Shown here piece after piece: positions 56,685 through 64,000 of a DNA stretch of 64,000 bases (within the stretch, counting starts at the first letter, position 1; each line of letters opens with the position of its first letter). This DNA is from Marinobacter sp. DY40_1A1. Its GTDB lineage: Bacteria > Pseudomonadota > Gammaproteobacteria > Pseudomonadales > Oleiphilaceae. Location of the stretch: positions 1-64,000 of the forward strand of contig NZ_VCHA01000006.1 of the NCBI RefSeq assembly GCF_016597815.1, read 5' to 3'. Made by a program: the position numbers and the translations under genes. Under the pieces are notes generated by a model. The model saw only the letters and a list, made by a program, of their open reading frames with translations, ran no database searches and was not told the DNA's origin.

Positions 56685-57599
56685 ATGGAAATACGTTGGC
56701 TGGAAGACTTTATGGCACTGGCCCGTACCCGCCATTTCTCCCGCGCGGCTGAACTGCAGCATGTAAGCCAGCCCACCTTCAGTCGCCGCATAAAGCTGCT
56801 TGAAGAATCTATGGGGGCCACGCTGATTAACCGGCAAACTCTCCCCTTGTCGCTTACCCCCGCCGGAGAACGGTTTTTCGAGTTGTGCCAGCGGGTGACC
56901 CGGGATGTTCGGGACGTGCGGGCTCAGATTGCCAGTATGGAAGCAGAGGTATCTGCCCGTATCAGTGTTGGCTCAACCCAGGGACTGTTTTCTCATTTTT
57001 ACCAGGGCTGGGCCAGTGAAGCTGGCGTTGCAGAACGGCTGCAACTCAACCTGAAAGCGACCAGCTGGATAGGGGAGCAGTTTCTGGATGCCCTGGATAA
57101 CGGCGAATGCGATTTGGTGCTGTGTTACTGGCATCAGGATTTGCCATGGTGTGGCCGCCTGAGTCGCGGTGACTACGAGACCATCACGATCGCGAGTGAG
57201 CGGCTGGTGCCCATGAGCGTTGTGGCGGATAACGGTGAGCCCCGATTCCCATTACCGGGAGCAGCAGGCCAATCGGTGCCGCTGATTGCCTATCACTCCC
57301 GGGGCTTTTTGCAGTCTGCTATTGAGGCGCACCTGTCCCGTAGCAAGGAGTCTGTAAATCTTTTACCGCTCAATGAAAACACTCAGTCGGCAAGTATCAA
57401 GGCACTGGTGAAACAGGGCTATGGAATGGGCTGGTTGCCTGGCCGGATGACGGAAAAGAGCGAGCAGTTCGGTAGCCTGACCCGAGCTGGCGATGAACGC
57501 TGGGATGTGCCGCTGGAAATCCGCTTGATTCGATTGCGGGAGCCCCGTTCAGAAGACCTATTAACCCTCTGGAAAACACTGGAAGACCAACATGCCTGA
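56685..57599 (+). CDS. LysR-family transcriptional regulator
   Basis: 304 residues. The N-terminal winged helix-turn-helix (RTRHFSRAAELQHVSQPTFS RRIKLLEE) is standard, followed by an effector-binding domain. The start ATG 56685 has GGGGAG upstream. It overlaps pepQ by 8 bp, so the two are coupled. It may control peptide uptake and prolidase, inferred from position. Confidence 0.92.
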   Translation: MEIRWLEDFMALARTRHFSRAAELQHVSQPTFSRRIKLLEESMGATLINRQTLPLSLTPAGERFFELCQRVTRDVRDVRAQIASMEAEVSARISVGSTQGLFSHFYQGWASEAGVAERLQLNLKATSWIGEQFLDALDNGECDLVLCYWHQDLPWCGRLSRGDYETITIASERLVPMSVVADNGEPRFPLPGAAGQSVPLIAYHSRGFLQSAIEAHLSRSKESVNLLPLNENTQSASIKALVKQGYGMGWLPGRMTEKSEQFGSLTRAGDERWDVPLEIRLIRLREPRSEDLLTLWKTLEDQHA

Positions 57600-58884
57600 T
57601 ACCGACTTGCTCTCTCTTCAGATTGATCACGTGGGCATTTTGCAGAGCCGCTACGAACAGGTTCTGGAGGATCACGGATACGACGGCCTGCTAATTAGCT
57701 CTGGTGCAGCGCCCATGTGTTATGGCGATGATCAGTCCTGGCACTTTCAGGGCTATGGACCTTTCCTGCACTGGACAGGGCTTGCTGGCTTTGAGCACGC
57801 CTGGCTGCTGATTCGCAAAGGCAAGAAACCACAGCTTTCATTACATCAACCCGTTGATTTCTGGCATGCCAGCCTGGAAGTCCCGCAGGAGCCGTGGCTG
57901 GAGAAGTTCGATCTACGCTTCAGTGAAAGCCCGTCGGCGCCTGAGCTGGAAGGAATAAGCCAGCTAGCAGTTATTGGTGATCCCGCTTTGCTTGCGGGCT
58001 TGCCCGGAGACGAAAACCCGGGCGCGCTGTGCAACGCGCTAGACGAAACCCGGGTGCATAAAACTGCCTACGAGATAGCCTGTCTTGCCCAGGCCAATAA
58101 ACTGGCAATCGCAGGTCACCATGCAGCCCGCGATGCCTTTCTGGCGGGAGCTAGTGAATTTGAAATCAACCTGGCCTATCAGCGTGCGACTCAACAGCGC
58201 GAGGTAGATGCGCCCTATAACAGCATTATTGGTGTGAACGGGCATGCGGGCATCTTGCACTACCAGTATTACGACACGGCAGCACCGGCTAAATCCCGTA
58301 GCCTGCTGATTGATGCGGGCGTGCGTTATCGGGGCTATTGTTCTGATATAACACGCACCACTGCAGGTGTGGGGGAAGGGCGATTTGCGGCACTCGTGCA
58401 TGGGCTTGAGCAATTGCAGTTCCGGCTTTGCAAGATGGTAGCTCCGGGTGTTGATTACCTGGACATACACCGGAAAACCCACTTCGGCATTGCTGCACTA
58501 TTGAGTGCCGCCGGGCTGGTGGAGGGTTTGAGCGATGAGGAACAGGTTTCAGAAGGCATAACCCGAGCGTTTTTCCCCCACGGAATTGGTCATTTCCTGG
58601 GCGTACAAGTGCACGATGTTGCTGGTAAGCCGGTAGCGCCGCCTGACGATGCGCCTTTTTTGCGCCTGACGCGCACGTTGGAGGCGGGCATGGTAGTAAC
58701 CATTGAACCCGGTCTGTACTTCATTCCCTCCTTGCTGGAGCCGATACTTTCTGGGCCACTGGGGCATCACATTAACCGCTCCCTGCTTGATGAATTGCAG
58801 GGCTGTGGTGGCATACGCATAGAAGACAACGTGGTGGTGACCGAATCAGGTTATCGAAACCTTACCCGGGAGGTCGAAGCCTGA
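57592..58884 (+). CDS. pepQ: Xaa-Pro dipeptidase (prolidase), M24 family
   Basis: 430 residues, similar in length to PepQ of enteric bacteria. The five metal ligands are in LLIDAGVRYRG, CSDITRTTAG, FPHGIGHFLG, VTIEPGLYF and GIRIEDNVVV. It splits dipeptides ending in proline in the cytoplasm and so fits with the peptide transporter upstream. Related marine enzymes also hydrolyse organophosphates. It overlaps the LysR gene. Confidence 0.9.
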   Translation: MPDTDLLSLQIDHVGILQSRYEQVLEDHGYDGLLISSGAAPMCYGDDQSWHFQGYGPFLHWTGLAGFEHAWLLIRKGKKPQLSLHQPVDFWHASLEVPQEPWLEKFDLRFSESPSAPELEGISQLAVIGDPALLAGLPGDENPGALCNALDETRVHKTAYEIACLAQANKLAIAGHHAARDAFLAGASEFEINLAYQRATQQREVDAPYNSIIGVNGHAGILHYQYYDTAAPAKSRSLLIDAGVRYRGYCSDITRTTAGVGEGRFAALVHGLEQLQFRLCKMVAPGVDYLDIHRKTHFGIAALLSAAGLVEGLSDEEQVSEGITRAFFPHGIGHFLGVQVHDVAGKPVAPPDDAPFLRLTRTLEAGMVVTIEPGLYFIPSLLEPILSGPLGHHINRSLLDELQGCGGIRIEDNVVVTESGYRNLTREVEA

Positions 58885-58934
58885 AACATCCTGTTGCACA
58901 AAATTAACACAACAAGCTTGCAATCTTTGATGCT

Positions 58935-58953
58935 AATGATAATAATTGTCATT
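58935..58953 (+). promoter_or_regulatory. Fur box upstream of bfd
   Basis: AATGATAATAATTGTCATT is a near-perfect inverted repeat that resembles the Fur consensus GATAATGATAATCATTATC. It lies about 30 bp before the bfd start, so iron limitation should raise bfd expression. Confidence 0.75.
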
Positions 58954-58982
58954 AACTTTAGTGTTGATGGTGAGATTGCATT

Positions 58983-59189
58983 ATGTACGTATGCCTATGC
59001 CACGGAGTGACAGACAGAGACATCCGCGCAGCCGCAGAAAATGGTGTTTCCTCCATGCGCCAGCTTGGTAAAGAGCTGGGCGTAGGCACCCAGTGCGGGC
59101 GCTGCGCCAGCATGGCGCGGGGCATACTGCGCGAAAGCCGCTCACCGGATTACCTGGCTCTTGCGAACATGTTGGCAAGCCCCGCCTGA
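58983..59189 (+). CDS. bfd: Bacterioferritin-associated ferredoxin
   Basis: 68 residues. The four cluster-binding Cys are in MYVCLCHG (C4, C6) and TQCGRCASM, as in Bfd. It passes electrons to bacterioferritin to release stored iron. It starts with ATG 58983 just after a Fur box. The bacterioferritin gene follows about 180 bp later. Confidence 0.95.
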   Translation: MYVCLCHGVTDRDIRAAAENGVSSMRQLGKELGVGTQCGRCASMARGILRESRSPDYLALANMLASPA

Positions 59190-59371
59190 CACCTTGAGCG
59201 TTTATTTCCTTTCCGCAATTTTGTAATGCGCCCTAACGCGCTATCCTTGTCGGGTGACGAGAGAGTTATTCAAACAGAGCGTTGAGAGCTCACCGAACCC
59301 GAATCAACCAGCCAGGCAGACCTTTCGACAGTGAAAGGCGAAGTAGCCGGCTGAGATCAAGGAGTGCTGCA

Positions 59372-59848
59372 ATGAAAGGCGACAAAAAAGTCATCCAGTA
59401 TCTGAATAAAGTTCTTGCCAACGAACTGACGGCCATCAACCAGTATTTCCTGCACTCGCGCATGTACAAGGATTGGGGCATTACCAAGCTCGCTGCCAAG
59501 GAATACGAAGAGTCCATCGATGAGATGAAACACGCTGATCAGTTGATTGAGCGCATCCTGTTCCTGGAAGGCCTGCCCAACCTGCAAGATCTGAACAAGC
59601 TTATGATCGGCGAGAACGTTGAGGAGATGATTGCCTGTGACCTCAAAATCGAACACATCGCCCATGTTGATCTGAAAGAAGCCATTGCTTACTGCGAAGA
59701 AGTTCAGGATTACACCAGTCGTCAGTTGTTCCGCAGTATCCTCGATAGCGAAGAAGAGCACATTGACTGGCTGGAAACCCAGCTTGAGATGATCAACCAG
59801 ATGGGCATTCAAAACTATATTCAACTTCAGTCTTCTGCTTCGGAGTAA
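59372..59848 (+). CDS. bfr: Bacterioferritin
   Basis: 158 residues from ATG 59372, which has AAGGAG 8 bases upstream; the frame is open earlier but without a start signal. Ferroxidase ligands E18, E51, H54, E127 and H130 and the heme-ligand Met in IDEMKHADQ are visible. It stores iron as a 24-mer with heme. Its partner Bfd is upstream. Confidence 0.95.
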   Translation: MKGDKKVIQYLNKVLANELTAINQYFLHSRMYKDWGITKLAAKEYEESIDEMKHADQLIERILFLEGLPNLQDLNKLMIGENVEEMIACDLKIEHIAHVDLKEAIAYCEEVQDYTSRQLFRSILDSEEEHIDWLETQLEMINQMGIQNYIQLQSSASE

Positions 59849-59856
59849 ATCAGACA

Positions 59857-61209
59857 ATGGATTTGTCCTGTTTTAAAGCCTATGACCTGCGCGGCAGTGT
59901 GCCAGAGCAATTGAATCCTGCTCTGGCAGAGCGCATAGGGCGAGCCTACGTGGAAGTCACCGGCGCCAGGAAGGTCATTGTTGGATACGACATTCGCCTC
60001 TCAAGCCACGAAATCACCGAAGCCTTGAGCTCGGGCCTGATGGCGGCAGGTGCGGACGTATTTGATATCGGCTTGTGCGGCACGGAGCACGTGTACTTTG
60101 CTACCAACCATTATGGAATGGACGGTGGCATTATGGTTACCGCCAGCCACAACCCCAAAAATCACAACGGAATGAAAATGGTTGGGCCGGGATCCCGCCC
60201 TATCAGTTCTGATAATGGCCTGAACGACATTCGCGACAGGGTGCTCGAACCCTTCGGGGATGCACCGGTGCAAGGGCGATATGAGCCACTGGAAGTCACC
60301 AGTGCCTACATAGATCATCTTTTGGGATATGTGGATGCCGCAGCTCTGAAACCCATGAAAATTGTCGTCAACGCCGGCAACGGTGGTGCTGGGTTGGTGA
60401 TCGACCAACTCGAAAAGCACTTGCCCTTCGAATTCATCAAGGTGCACCACCAGCCAGACGGCAACTTCCCTAACGGCGTTCCAAACCCCATCCTCGAAGA
60501 AAACCGCGCGGCTACAGCCGACGCAGTCATCGAGCATGGTGCCGCCATGGGTATCGCCTGGGACGGCGATTTCGACCGCTGCTTCTTCTTCGACGAAAAC
60601 GGCCGTTTTATTGAGGGCTATTACATAGTCGGCCTGCTGGCAGATCAGTTCCTGCGCAAAACCGGCCCCGGCAAAGTCATCCACGACCCGAGGTTGATCT
60701 GGAACACCCAGGACCTGGTAGAAGCCGCCGGCGGCGAAGCCATTGAAAGCAAAACCGGCCACGCCTTCATCAAACAGCGCATGCGCGACGAAGATGCCGT
60801 ATACGGCGGGGAAATGAGCGCCCACCACTACTTCCGAGACTTCGCCTACTGCGACAGCGGCATGATCCCCTGGCTACTGCTAGCCGAGCGCCTGTGCCAG
60901 TCCGGCAAGCCGTTCTCATCCCTCATTGACGCCCGAATCGAAGCCTACCCGGCCAGCGGCGAAATCAACCGCACCATCGATAATCCACCCAAGGTAATCG
61001 CGGCCATCGAGGAGAAATACGGCGCCGACGCAAAAAGCGTTAGCTACGTAGACGGCCTGAGCGTTGAGTTCGACAACTGGCGCTTCAACCTGCGCATGTC
61101 CAACACCGAGCCCGTCGTTCGCTTGAACGTGGAATCCCGTGCTGACATACCGCTGATGAATGCTAAAACTGAAGAGCTGCTTGCAGAAATGGAGCGGTTG
61201 AATAAATAA
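59857..61209 (+). CDS. manB: Phosphomannomutase/phosphoglucomutase
   Basis: 450 residues. The catalytic phosphoserine is in MVTASHNPKN, metal is bound by WDGDFDRCF, sugar by GGEMSAHHYF and phosphate by LRMSNTEPVVRL. It interconverts hexose 6- and 1-phosphates for polysaccharide and nucleotide-sugar synthesis. It starts 9 bp after the bfr stop. The length is close to enteric CpsG/ManB. Confidence 0.9.
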   Translation: MDLSCFKAYDLRGSVPEQLNPALAERIGRAYVEVTGARKVIVGYDIRLSSHEITEALSSGLMAAGADVFDIGLCGTEHVYFATNHYGMDGGIMVTASHNPKNHNGMKMVGPGSRPISSDNGLNDIRDRVLEPFGDAPVQGRYEPLEVTSAYIDHLLGYVDAAALKPMKIVVNAGNGGAGLVIDQLEKHLPFEFIKVHHQPDGNFPNGVPNPILEENRAATADAVIEHGAAMGIAWDGDFDRCFFFDENGRFIEGYYIVGLLADQFLRKTGPGKVIHDPRLIWNTQDLVEAAGGEAIESKTGHAFIKQRMRDEDAVYGGEMSAHHYFRDFAYCDSGMIPWLLLAERLCQSGKPFSSLIDARIEAYPASGEINRTIDNPPKVIAAIEEKYGADAKSVSYVDGLSVEFDNWRFNLRMSNTEPVVRLNVESRADIPLMNAKTEELLAEMERLNK

Positions 61210-61248
61210 AGGCGAGGGGGGGTAGTGGAAAGCTATTCCTGAGTTGGG

Positions 61249-61359
61249 GCCGGGGTGCCGGTACACGCTGCGAAAACTGTGCGGAGCCATGGATGGCGGA
61301 GCCAAGCTTACATGGAAGTATTCACAGCGTGTTTTCGCAGCGTGTACCGGCACCCCGGC
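61249..61359. repeat. Long intergenic palindrome, 29-bp perfect arms
   Basis: The 29 bp at 61249-61277 are perfectly inverted at 61331-61359 around a 53-base loop. The arms begin with GCCGGGGTGCCGGTACACGC. The loop contains GGAGCCATGGATGGCGGAGC, a block I associate with dispersed repeats of Marinobacter-type genomes. It lies between two convergent genes and could serve as a bidirectional terminator. Confidence 0.8.
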
Positions 61360-61381
61360 GAACTCCGAAACTAAAGAAAAA

Positions 61382-62506
61382 TCATAGCCAATCGTTCAGC
61401 ATAATCCCAAGCCCAAACCGCTCAATCCGGTGGTTGTAGTCAATCAGGCTCTCTCCATAGCCATTGTAATACTGGAAAAACCCCTTAATCGTATCCCCCA
61501 ATGGGAAGCTGTAACCAAACTCCACCGACGTGTGGTTATCTGAACGCAAATTGTTCATCAGTTGCAGCGAAAACGTCCGATCCTCCGCAAGCTTGTAAAC
61601 CATATTGTAGGTCGCGTAGCCCAGATACTTCTCAATGTCTGCGTTATCATTCTCGCTGCTGCTCTCCGGAATCCGGTACCAGGGTTTTACCGCAAACAGC
61701 CAGCGATCGTAAGTAACGGCAGCACCCGCCACAATCCGGTTCCAGCTCCGCGACCGGGGCTCCGACTGGCCGTTGGACTGATGGTTGAGGCCAATCGTCA
61801 AACCGCTAAGCGTCACCCCGCCCATATTCCAGTTGGTCTGGTGCCGAAGAAAAATCTCAGGCTCGTAGTTGGTCTCACGAAAAGGTGCAGACTCATCCTG
61901 ATTGTAGACCTGCCAGAAAGAGCGCTGGGTATACCCGAACCATAATGTGGTGCGCTTATCCAGCCAGCCTGTCAGCATTGGTACCTTGAAACTGATCTGA
62001 TACTTGGCTTCCTCGTTCTCAAGCCCGTAATCATAACCAGTTGTACCCAGCCTGGGGCTTGTTGGTGTCGGGTTGGGATTATCGACCCAGGTGATCGGCA
62101 TGATGTACGTGGGGCGATGACTGATGAAGCTGCCGGAGAACGAAAACAAAGCCCTCTCAGCGGTTAGAGACTGATCCACTATATTGGTCATCACCCCGCT
62201 GTCGGGATCATCCTCGTCAATGACCTCAGCTAATCGTTCCTGACTTTCCCTGTTCGGGGCCAGTGTGTCGGCTGCCTGCTCGGCTTTTTCAACAGCCTGC
62301 TCACTTGCCTGCGTACGGGCTGCCTTTGGGTCGTTAAAAGAGTCATAACAGGCCAAACGCTGAACGCCATCCTGAATCAGGGGGCATTCATCAGAAGAGG
62401 TAGCCTGTCGGTTCTCTGCGGGAGTGGGTTCCTGGGCAATCGCCACTGCTGGCCACAAAACCAAAAGTATGGCGGTCTTCAGAACCTGGTTGGGGCGTTT
62501 GTACAT
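61382..62506 (-). CDS. pldA: Outer-membrane phospholipase A
   Basis: 374 residues from ATG 62506, which opens a signal peptide (VLKTAILLVLWPAVAIAQ). A mature N-terminal extension of about 100 residues precedes the beta-barrel. The catalytic His-Ser motif is NHQSNGQS (H and S), and the conserved barrel segments YTQRSFWQVYN and WNRIVAG are present. It hydrolyses phospholipids in the outer membrane. The frame is open to 62605, but the signal peptide fixes the start. Confidence 0.88.
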   Translation of the reverse strand: MYKRPNQVLKTAILLVLWPAVAIAQEPTPAENRQATSSDECPLIQDGVQRLACYDSFNDPKAARTQASEQAVEKAEQAADTLAPNRESQERLAEVIDEDDPDSGVMTNIVDQSLTAERALFSFSGSFISHRPTYIMPITWVDNPNPTPTSPRLGTTGYDYGLENEEAKYQISFKVPMLTGWLDKRTTLWFGYTQRSFWQVYNQDESAPFRETNYEPEIFLRHQTNWNMGGVTLSGLTIGLNHQSNGQSEPRSRSWNRIVAGAAVTYDRWLFAVKPWYRIPESSSENDNADIEKYLGYATYNMVYKLAEDRTFSLQLMNNLRSDNHTSVEFGYSFPLGDTIKGFFQYYNGYGESLIDYNHRIERFGLGIMLNDWL

Positions 62507-62519
62507 CCTTCTAATCTCT

Positions 62520-62858
62520 CTATGCTGCATTGAGGCTGAGCCATGTGCTGGCGATACCGTAAACCCAGACACCCAGCAGGGTAAGGGCGAGTAAGAAGAA
62601 AACAATTTTATGCCGGAACTGGTTCGCGGCGCTCACTGCCACTACCCAGCGCAGGTACATAAGGCCAATAAAGCTGATGAAAACACCGAGGCTTGCAAGA
62701 GCGGGTATCAGCAGCCACGCCGGATTGATACTATGGCCGGTGTCTGTCTGACTCGAGAACCAGCCCATAGATATCAGCAGCACTGCCAAGGCGCTGAACT
62801 CTGTAATCAGCAGCGCTTTGCGCAGGGGATGTGGGGAGGGTTTCTCCGGGTTATTCAT
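62520..62858 (-). CDS. Small inner-membrane protein, unknown
   Basis: 112 residues with about three membrane helices (ITEFSALAVLLISMGWF, WLLIPALASLGVFISFIGLM and IVFFLLALTLLGVWVYGIA). Start ATG 62858. It lies 13 bp upstream of the pldA start on the same strand, so the two are probably cotranscribed. No family recognised. Confidence 0.65.
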   Translation of the reverse strand: MNNPEKPSPHPLRKALLITEFSALAVLLISMGWFSSQTDTGHSINPAWLLIPALASLGVFISFIGLMYLRWVVAVSAANQFRHKIVFFLLALTLLGVWVYGIASTWLSLNAA

Positions 62859-63051
62859 GGGTCGGATCCTGGAAGTTCTGAGTAAGCTGCGACATGGTAA
62901 CCGGATGGCCCGAAAGAGTCTCCACGCTTACGAAATGGCAATAAAAATGGTGGAAATCAATTTATGATTTTGCTATTCGGTTTTTTTGCCGGGATTCAGT
63001 CGCTATAATGCGGCAACCAAAAGATTATAACGCTCAAATGCGAGGTGCATT

Positions 63052-63471
63052 GTGAAGATGAAGAGAGTCCTGGCTGTCGTACTGCTTGGTTTCGGCATTA
63101 CTGCCGGTGCCGTCATGGCAAGTGTTGATGATGAAATCCGCGCGCGCATTCAGCCGGTTGGCGAAGTGTGTCTGCAGGGTGAAGAGTGTGGCGAAGCCGC
63201 AGCCGCTACCCAAACGGCCAGTGCTGGACCTCGCTCAGGCAGCGAAGTTTATAACGCCGTATGCATGGCCTGCCATACCACAGGTGCAGCAGGTGCGCCG
63301 GTCATTGGTGATTCTGCAGCCTGGGCGCCGCGTATAGCTCAAGGCATGGAAACACTGTTCAGCCACTCTCTTAACGGCTTCAATGCCATGCCCGCCAAAG
63401 GCGGCTGTGCAAGCTGCGCTGATGAGGAAATCACGGCTGCTGTCGAACACATGGTGGCAGAGAGCCAGTAA
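63052..63471 (+). CDS. Cytochrome c5 family protein
   Basis: 139 residues with a signal peptide (about 1-23) and one haem site, CMACH, followed by the axial Met region FNAMPAKGGCASC. The pattern fits cytochrome c5, a periplasmic electron carrier. The start is GTG 63052 with GAGGTG upstream; ATG 63058 is possible. Confidence 0.9.
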   Translation: MKMKRVLAVVLLGFGITAGAVMASVDDEIRARIQPVGEVCLQGEECGEAAAATQTASAGPRSGSEVYNAVCMACHTTGAAGAPVIGDSAAWAPRIAQGMETLFSHSLNGFNAMPAKGGCASCADEEITAAVEHMVAESQ

Positions 63472-63490
63472 TTCCTGCGCTCACACCATA

Positions 63491-63516
63491 AAAAACCCCG
63501 CGTCTGCGGGGTTTTT
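63491..63516. terminator. Bidirectional rho-independent terminator
   Basis: AAAAACCCCGC (63491-63501) pairs with GCGGGGTTTTT (63506-63516) with a short loop, between the convergent cytochrome and rep genes. Confidence 0.9.
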
Positions 63517-63521
63517 GCATT

Positions 63522-64000
63522 TTATAGCCCCAAATCACCAAGCAGGGCGCTCAGGGTTGCCTTGCCTTTTTTCTGGTTGGCTTCAACATCCAGATCTCCA
63601 GTACCCTCCCAGCGCACGTCGTCCGGGGGAAGTTCATCCAGAAACCGGCTGGGAATAGTCTCGATCTTTTCGCCGTACTGCCTGCGTTGGGCGGCGTATG
63701 TCAGGGTCAGGGTTTCTTTTGCGCGGGTAATGCCCACGTACATCAGGCGTCGCTCTTCTTCTACGTTGCCTTCTTCAATGCTGGAACGGTGGGGCAGGAT
63801 TTCTTCTTCCAGCCCCAGAATAAACACATGGGGAAACTCCAGCCCCTTGGAGGCGTGGAGTGTTAGCAGTTGCACCTTGTCGCTGGCATCCTCTTCTTCC
63901 CGCTGCTCCATCATATCGCGCAGAATCAGTTTGGTGATGGCATCCTCTATGCCCAACTCATCGGCGGTGCCTTTGCCGTCCTCCAGCATGCGCTGGATTG
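63522..64000 (-). CDS. rep: ATP-dependent DNA helicase Rep, C-terminal part
   Basis: The last 155 or so residues of a UvrD/Rep-type helicase; the gene continues beyond the right edge. Motifs V and VI are visible: VQLLTLHASKGLEFPHVFI and EERRLMYVGITRAKE. The C-terminal tail (KGKATLSALLGDLGL) favours Rep over UvrD. Rep clears proteins ahead of the replication fork. Confidence 0.88.
   Translation of the reverse strand, partial: IQRMLEDGKGTADELGIEDAITKLILRDMMEQREEEDASDKVQLLTLHASKGLEFPHVFILGLEEEILPHRSSIEEGNVEEERRLMYVGITRAKETLTLTYAAQRRQYGEKIETIPSRFLDELPPDDVRWEGTGDLDVEANQKKGKATLSALLGDLGL

Overview
The window reads as a gammaproteobacterial chromosome, most like Marinobacter or a near relative. The grounds are the core genes on the right (yaeQ, lrgAB, a dpp-type operon with pepQ, bfd-bfr, a phosphomannomutase, pldA, cytochrome c5, rep) and an intergenic palindrome at 61249-61359 of a kind I associate with that group. 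The genus is inference.

About 48.5 kb of the window (389-48927) is an integrated mobile element in a tRNA-Arg(CCG) gene. The complete tRNA is at 48880-48956 (minus strand). An 88-bp direct repeat made of the 3' part of the tRNA and its terminator occurs at 389-476 and 48840-48927, with 70 bp identical. Just inside the left repeat lie a tyrosine recombinase, an AlpA-like factor, a DUF3987 (YfjI-like) protein, a symmetric palindrome array and a MobV relaxase. There is no type IV secretion system, so this looks like an integrative and mobilizable element (IME). The sequence left of the left repeat carries its own phased arm-like motifs and an IS end, which suggests a second element integrated in tandem.

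A 21,352-bp transposon (6452-27803) sits inside the IME. It has Tn7-type ends (TGTGG...CCACA, three closely packed binding-site repeats at one end and three spread ones at the other) and a perfect 5-bp target duplication, GTTAG. No tnsABCDE-like gene is inside it. It carries IS elements and relics (IS630, IS21, IS66, a DUF772-type relic, IS5), a MalT-like LuxR regulator and a module for betaine/carnitine-type compounds. That module contains a FadB-like enzyme, a thiolase, a CaiD-like hydratase, an ADP-forming acyl-CoA synthetase, two tandem betaine-type binding proteins, an ABC ATPase and permease, and a second crotonase. Together they could import a quaternary amine, activate it to a CoA thioester and shorten it by one beta-oxidation turn. 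The insertion separated an ApeA-like HEPN gene from a membrane-anchored gene that would have lain 53 bp downstream.

The rest of the IME is a defence and stabilisation region. It holds the HEPN protein, a small Cys-containing protein, a frameshifted EACC1-like gene, two coupled unknown genes, an overlapping trio (PPP-type phosphatase, DEDDh exonuclease, MPPED-type phosphoesterase), a HicA-HicB-SecB-like toxin-antitoxin-chaperone module, a serine recombinase, a type I restriction system with a TacAT-like toxin-antitoxin pair between hsdS and hsdR, a membrane protein, and a Drt2-like reverse transcriptase with a structured leader. Short repeats, a possible MITE and an IS relic fill 33.2-34.1 kb. 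A 9-bp tandem repeat lies near the right end.

Right of the tRNA the sequence is ordinary core genome, with no sign of mobile DNA up to the window edge in rep.
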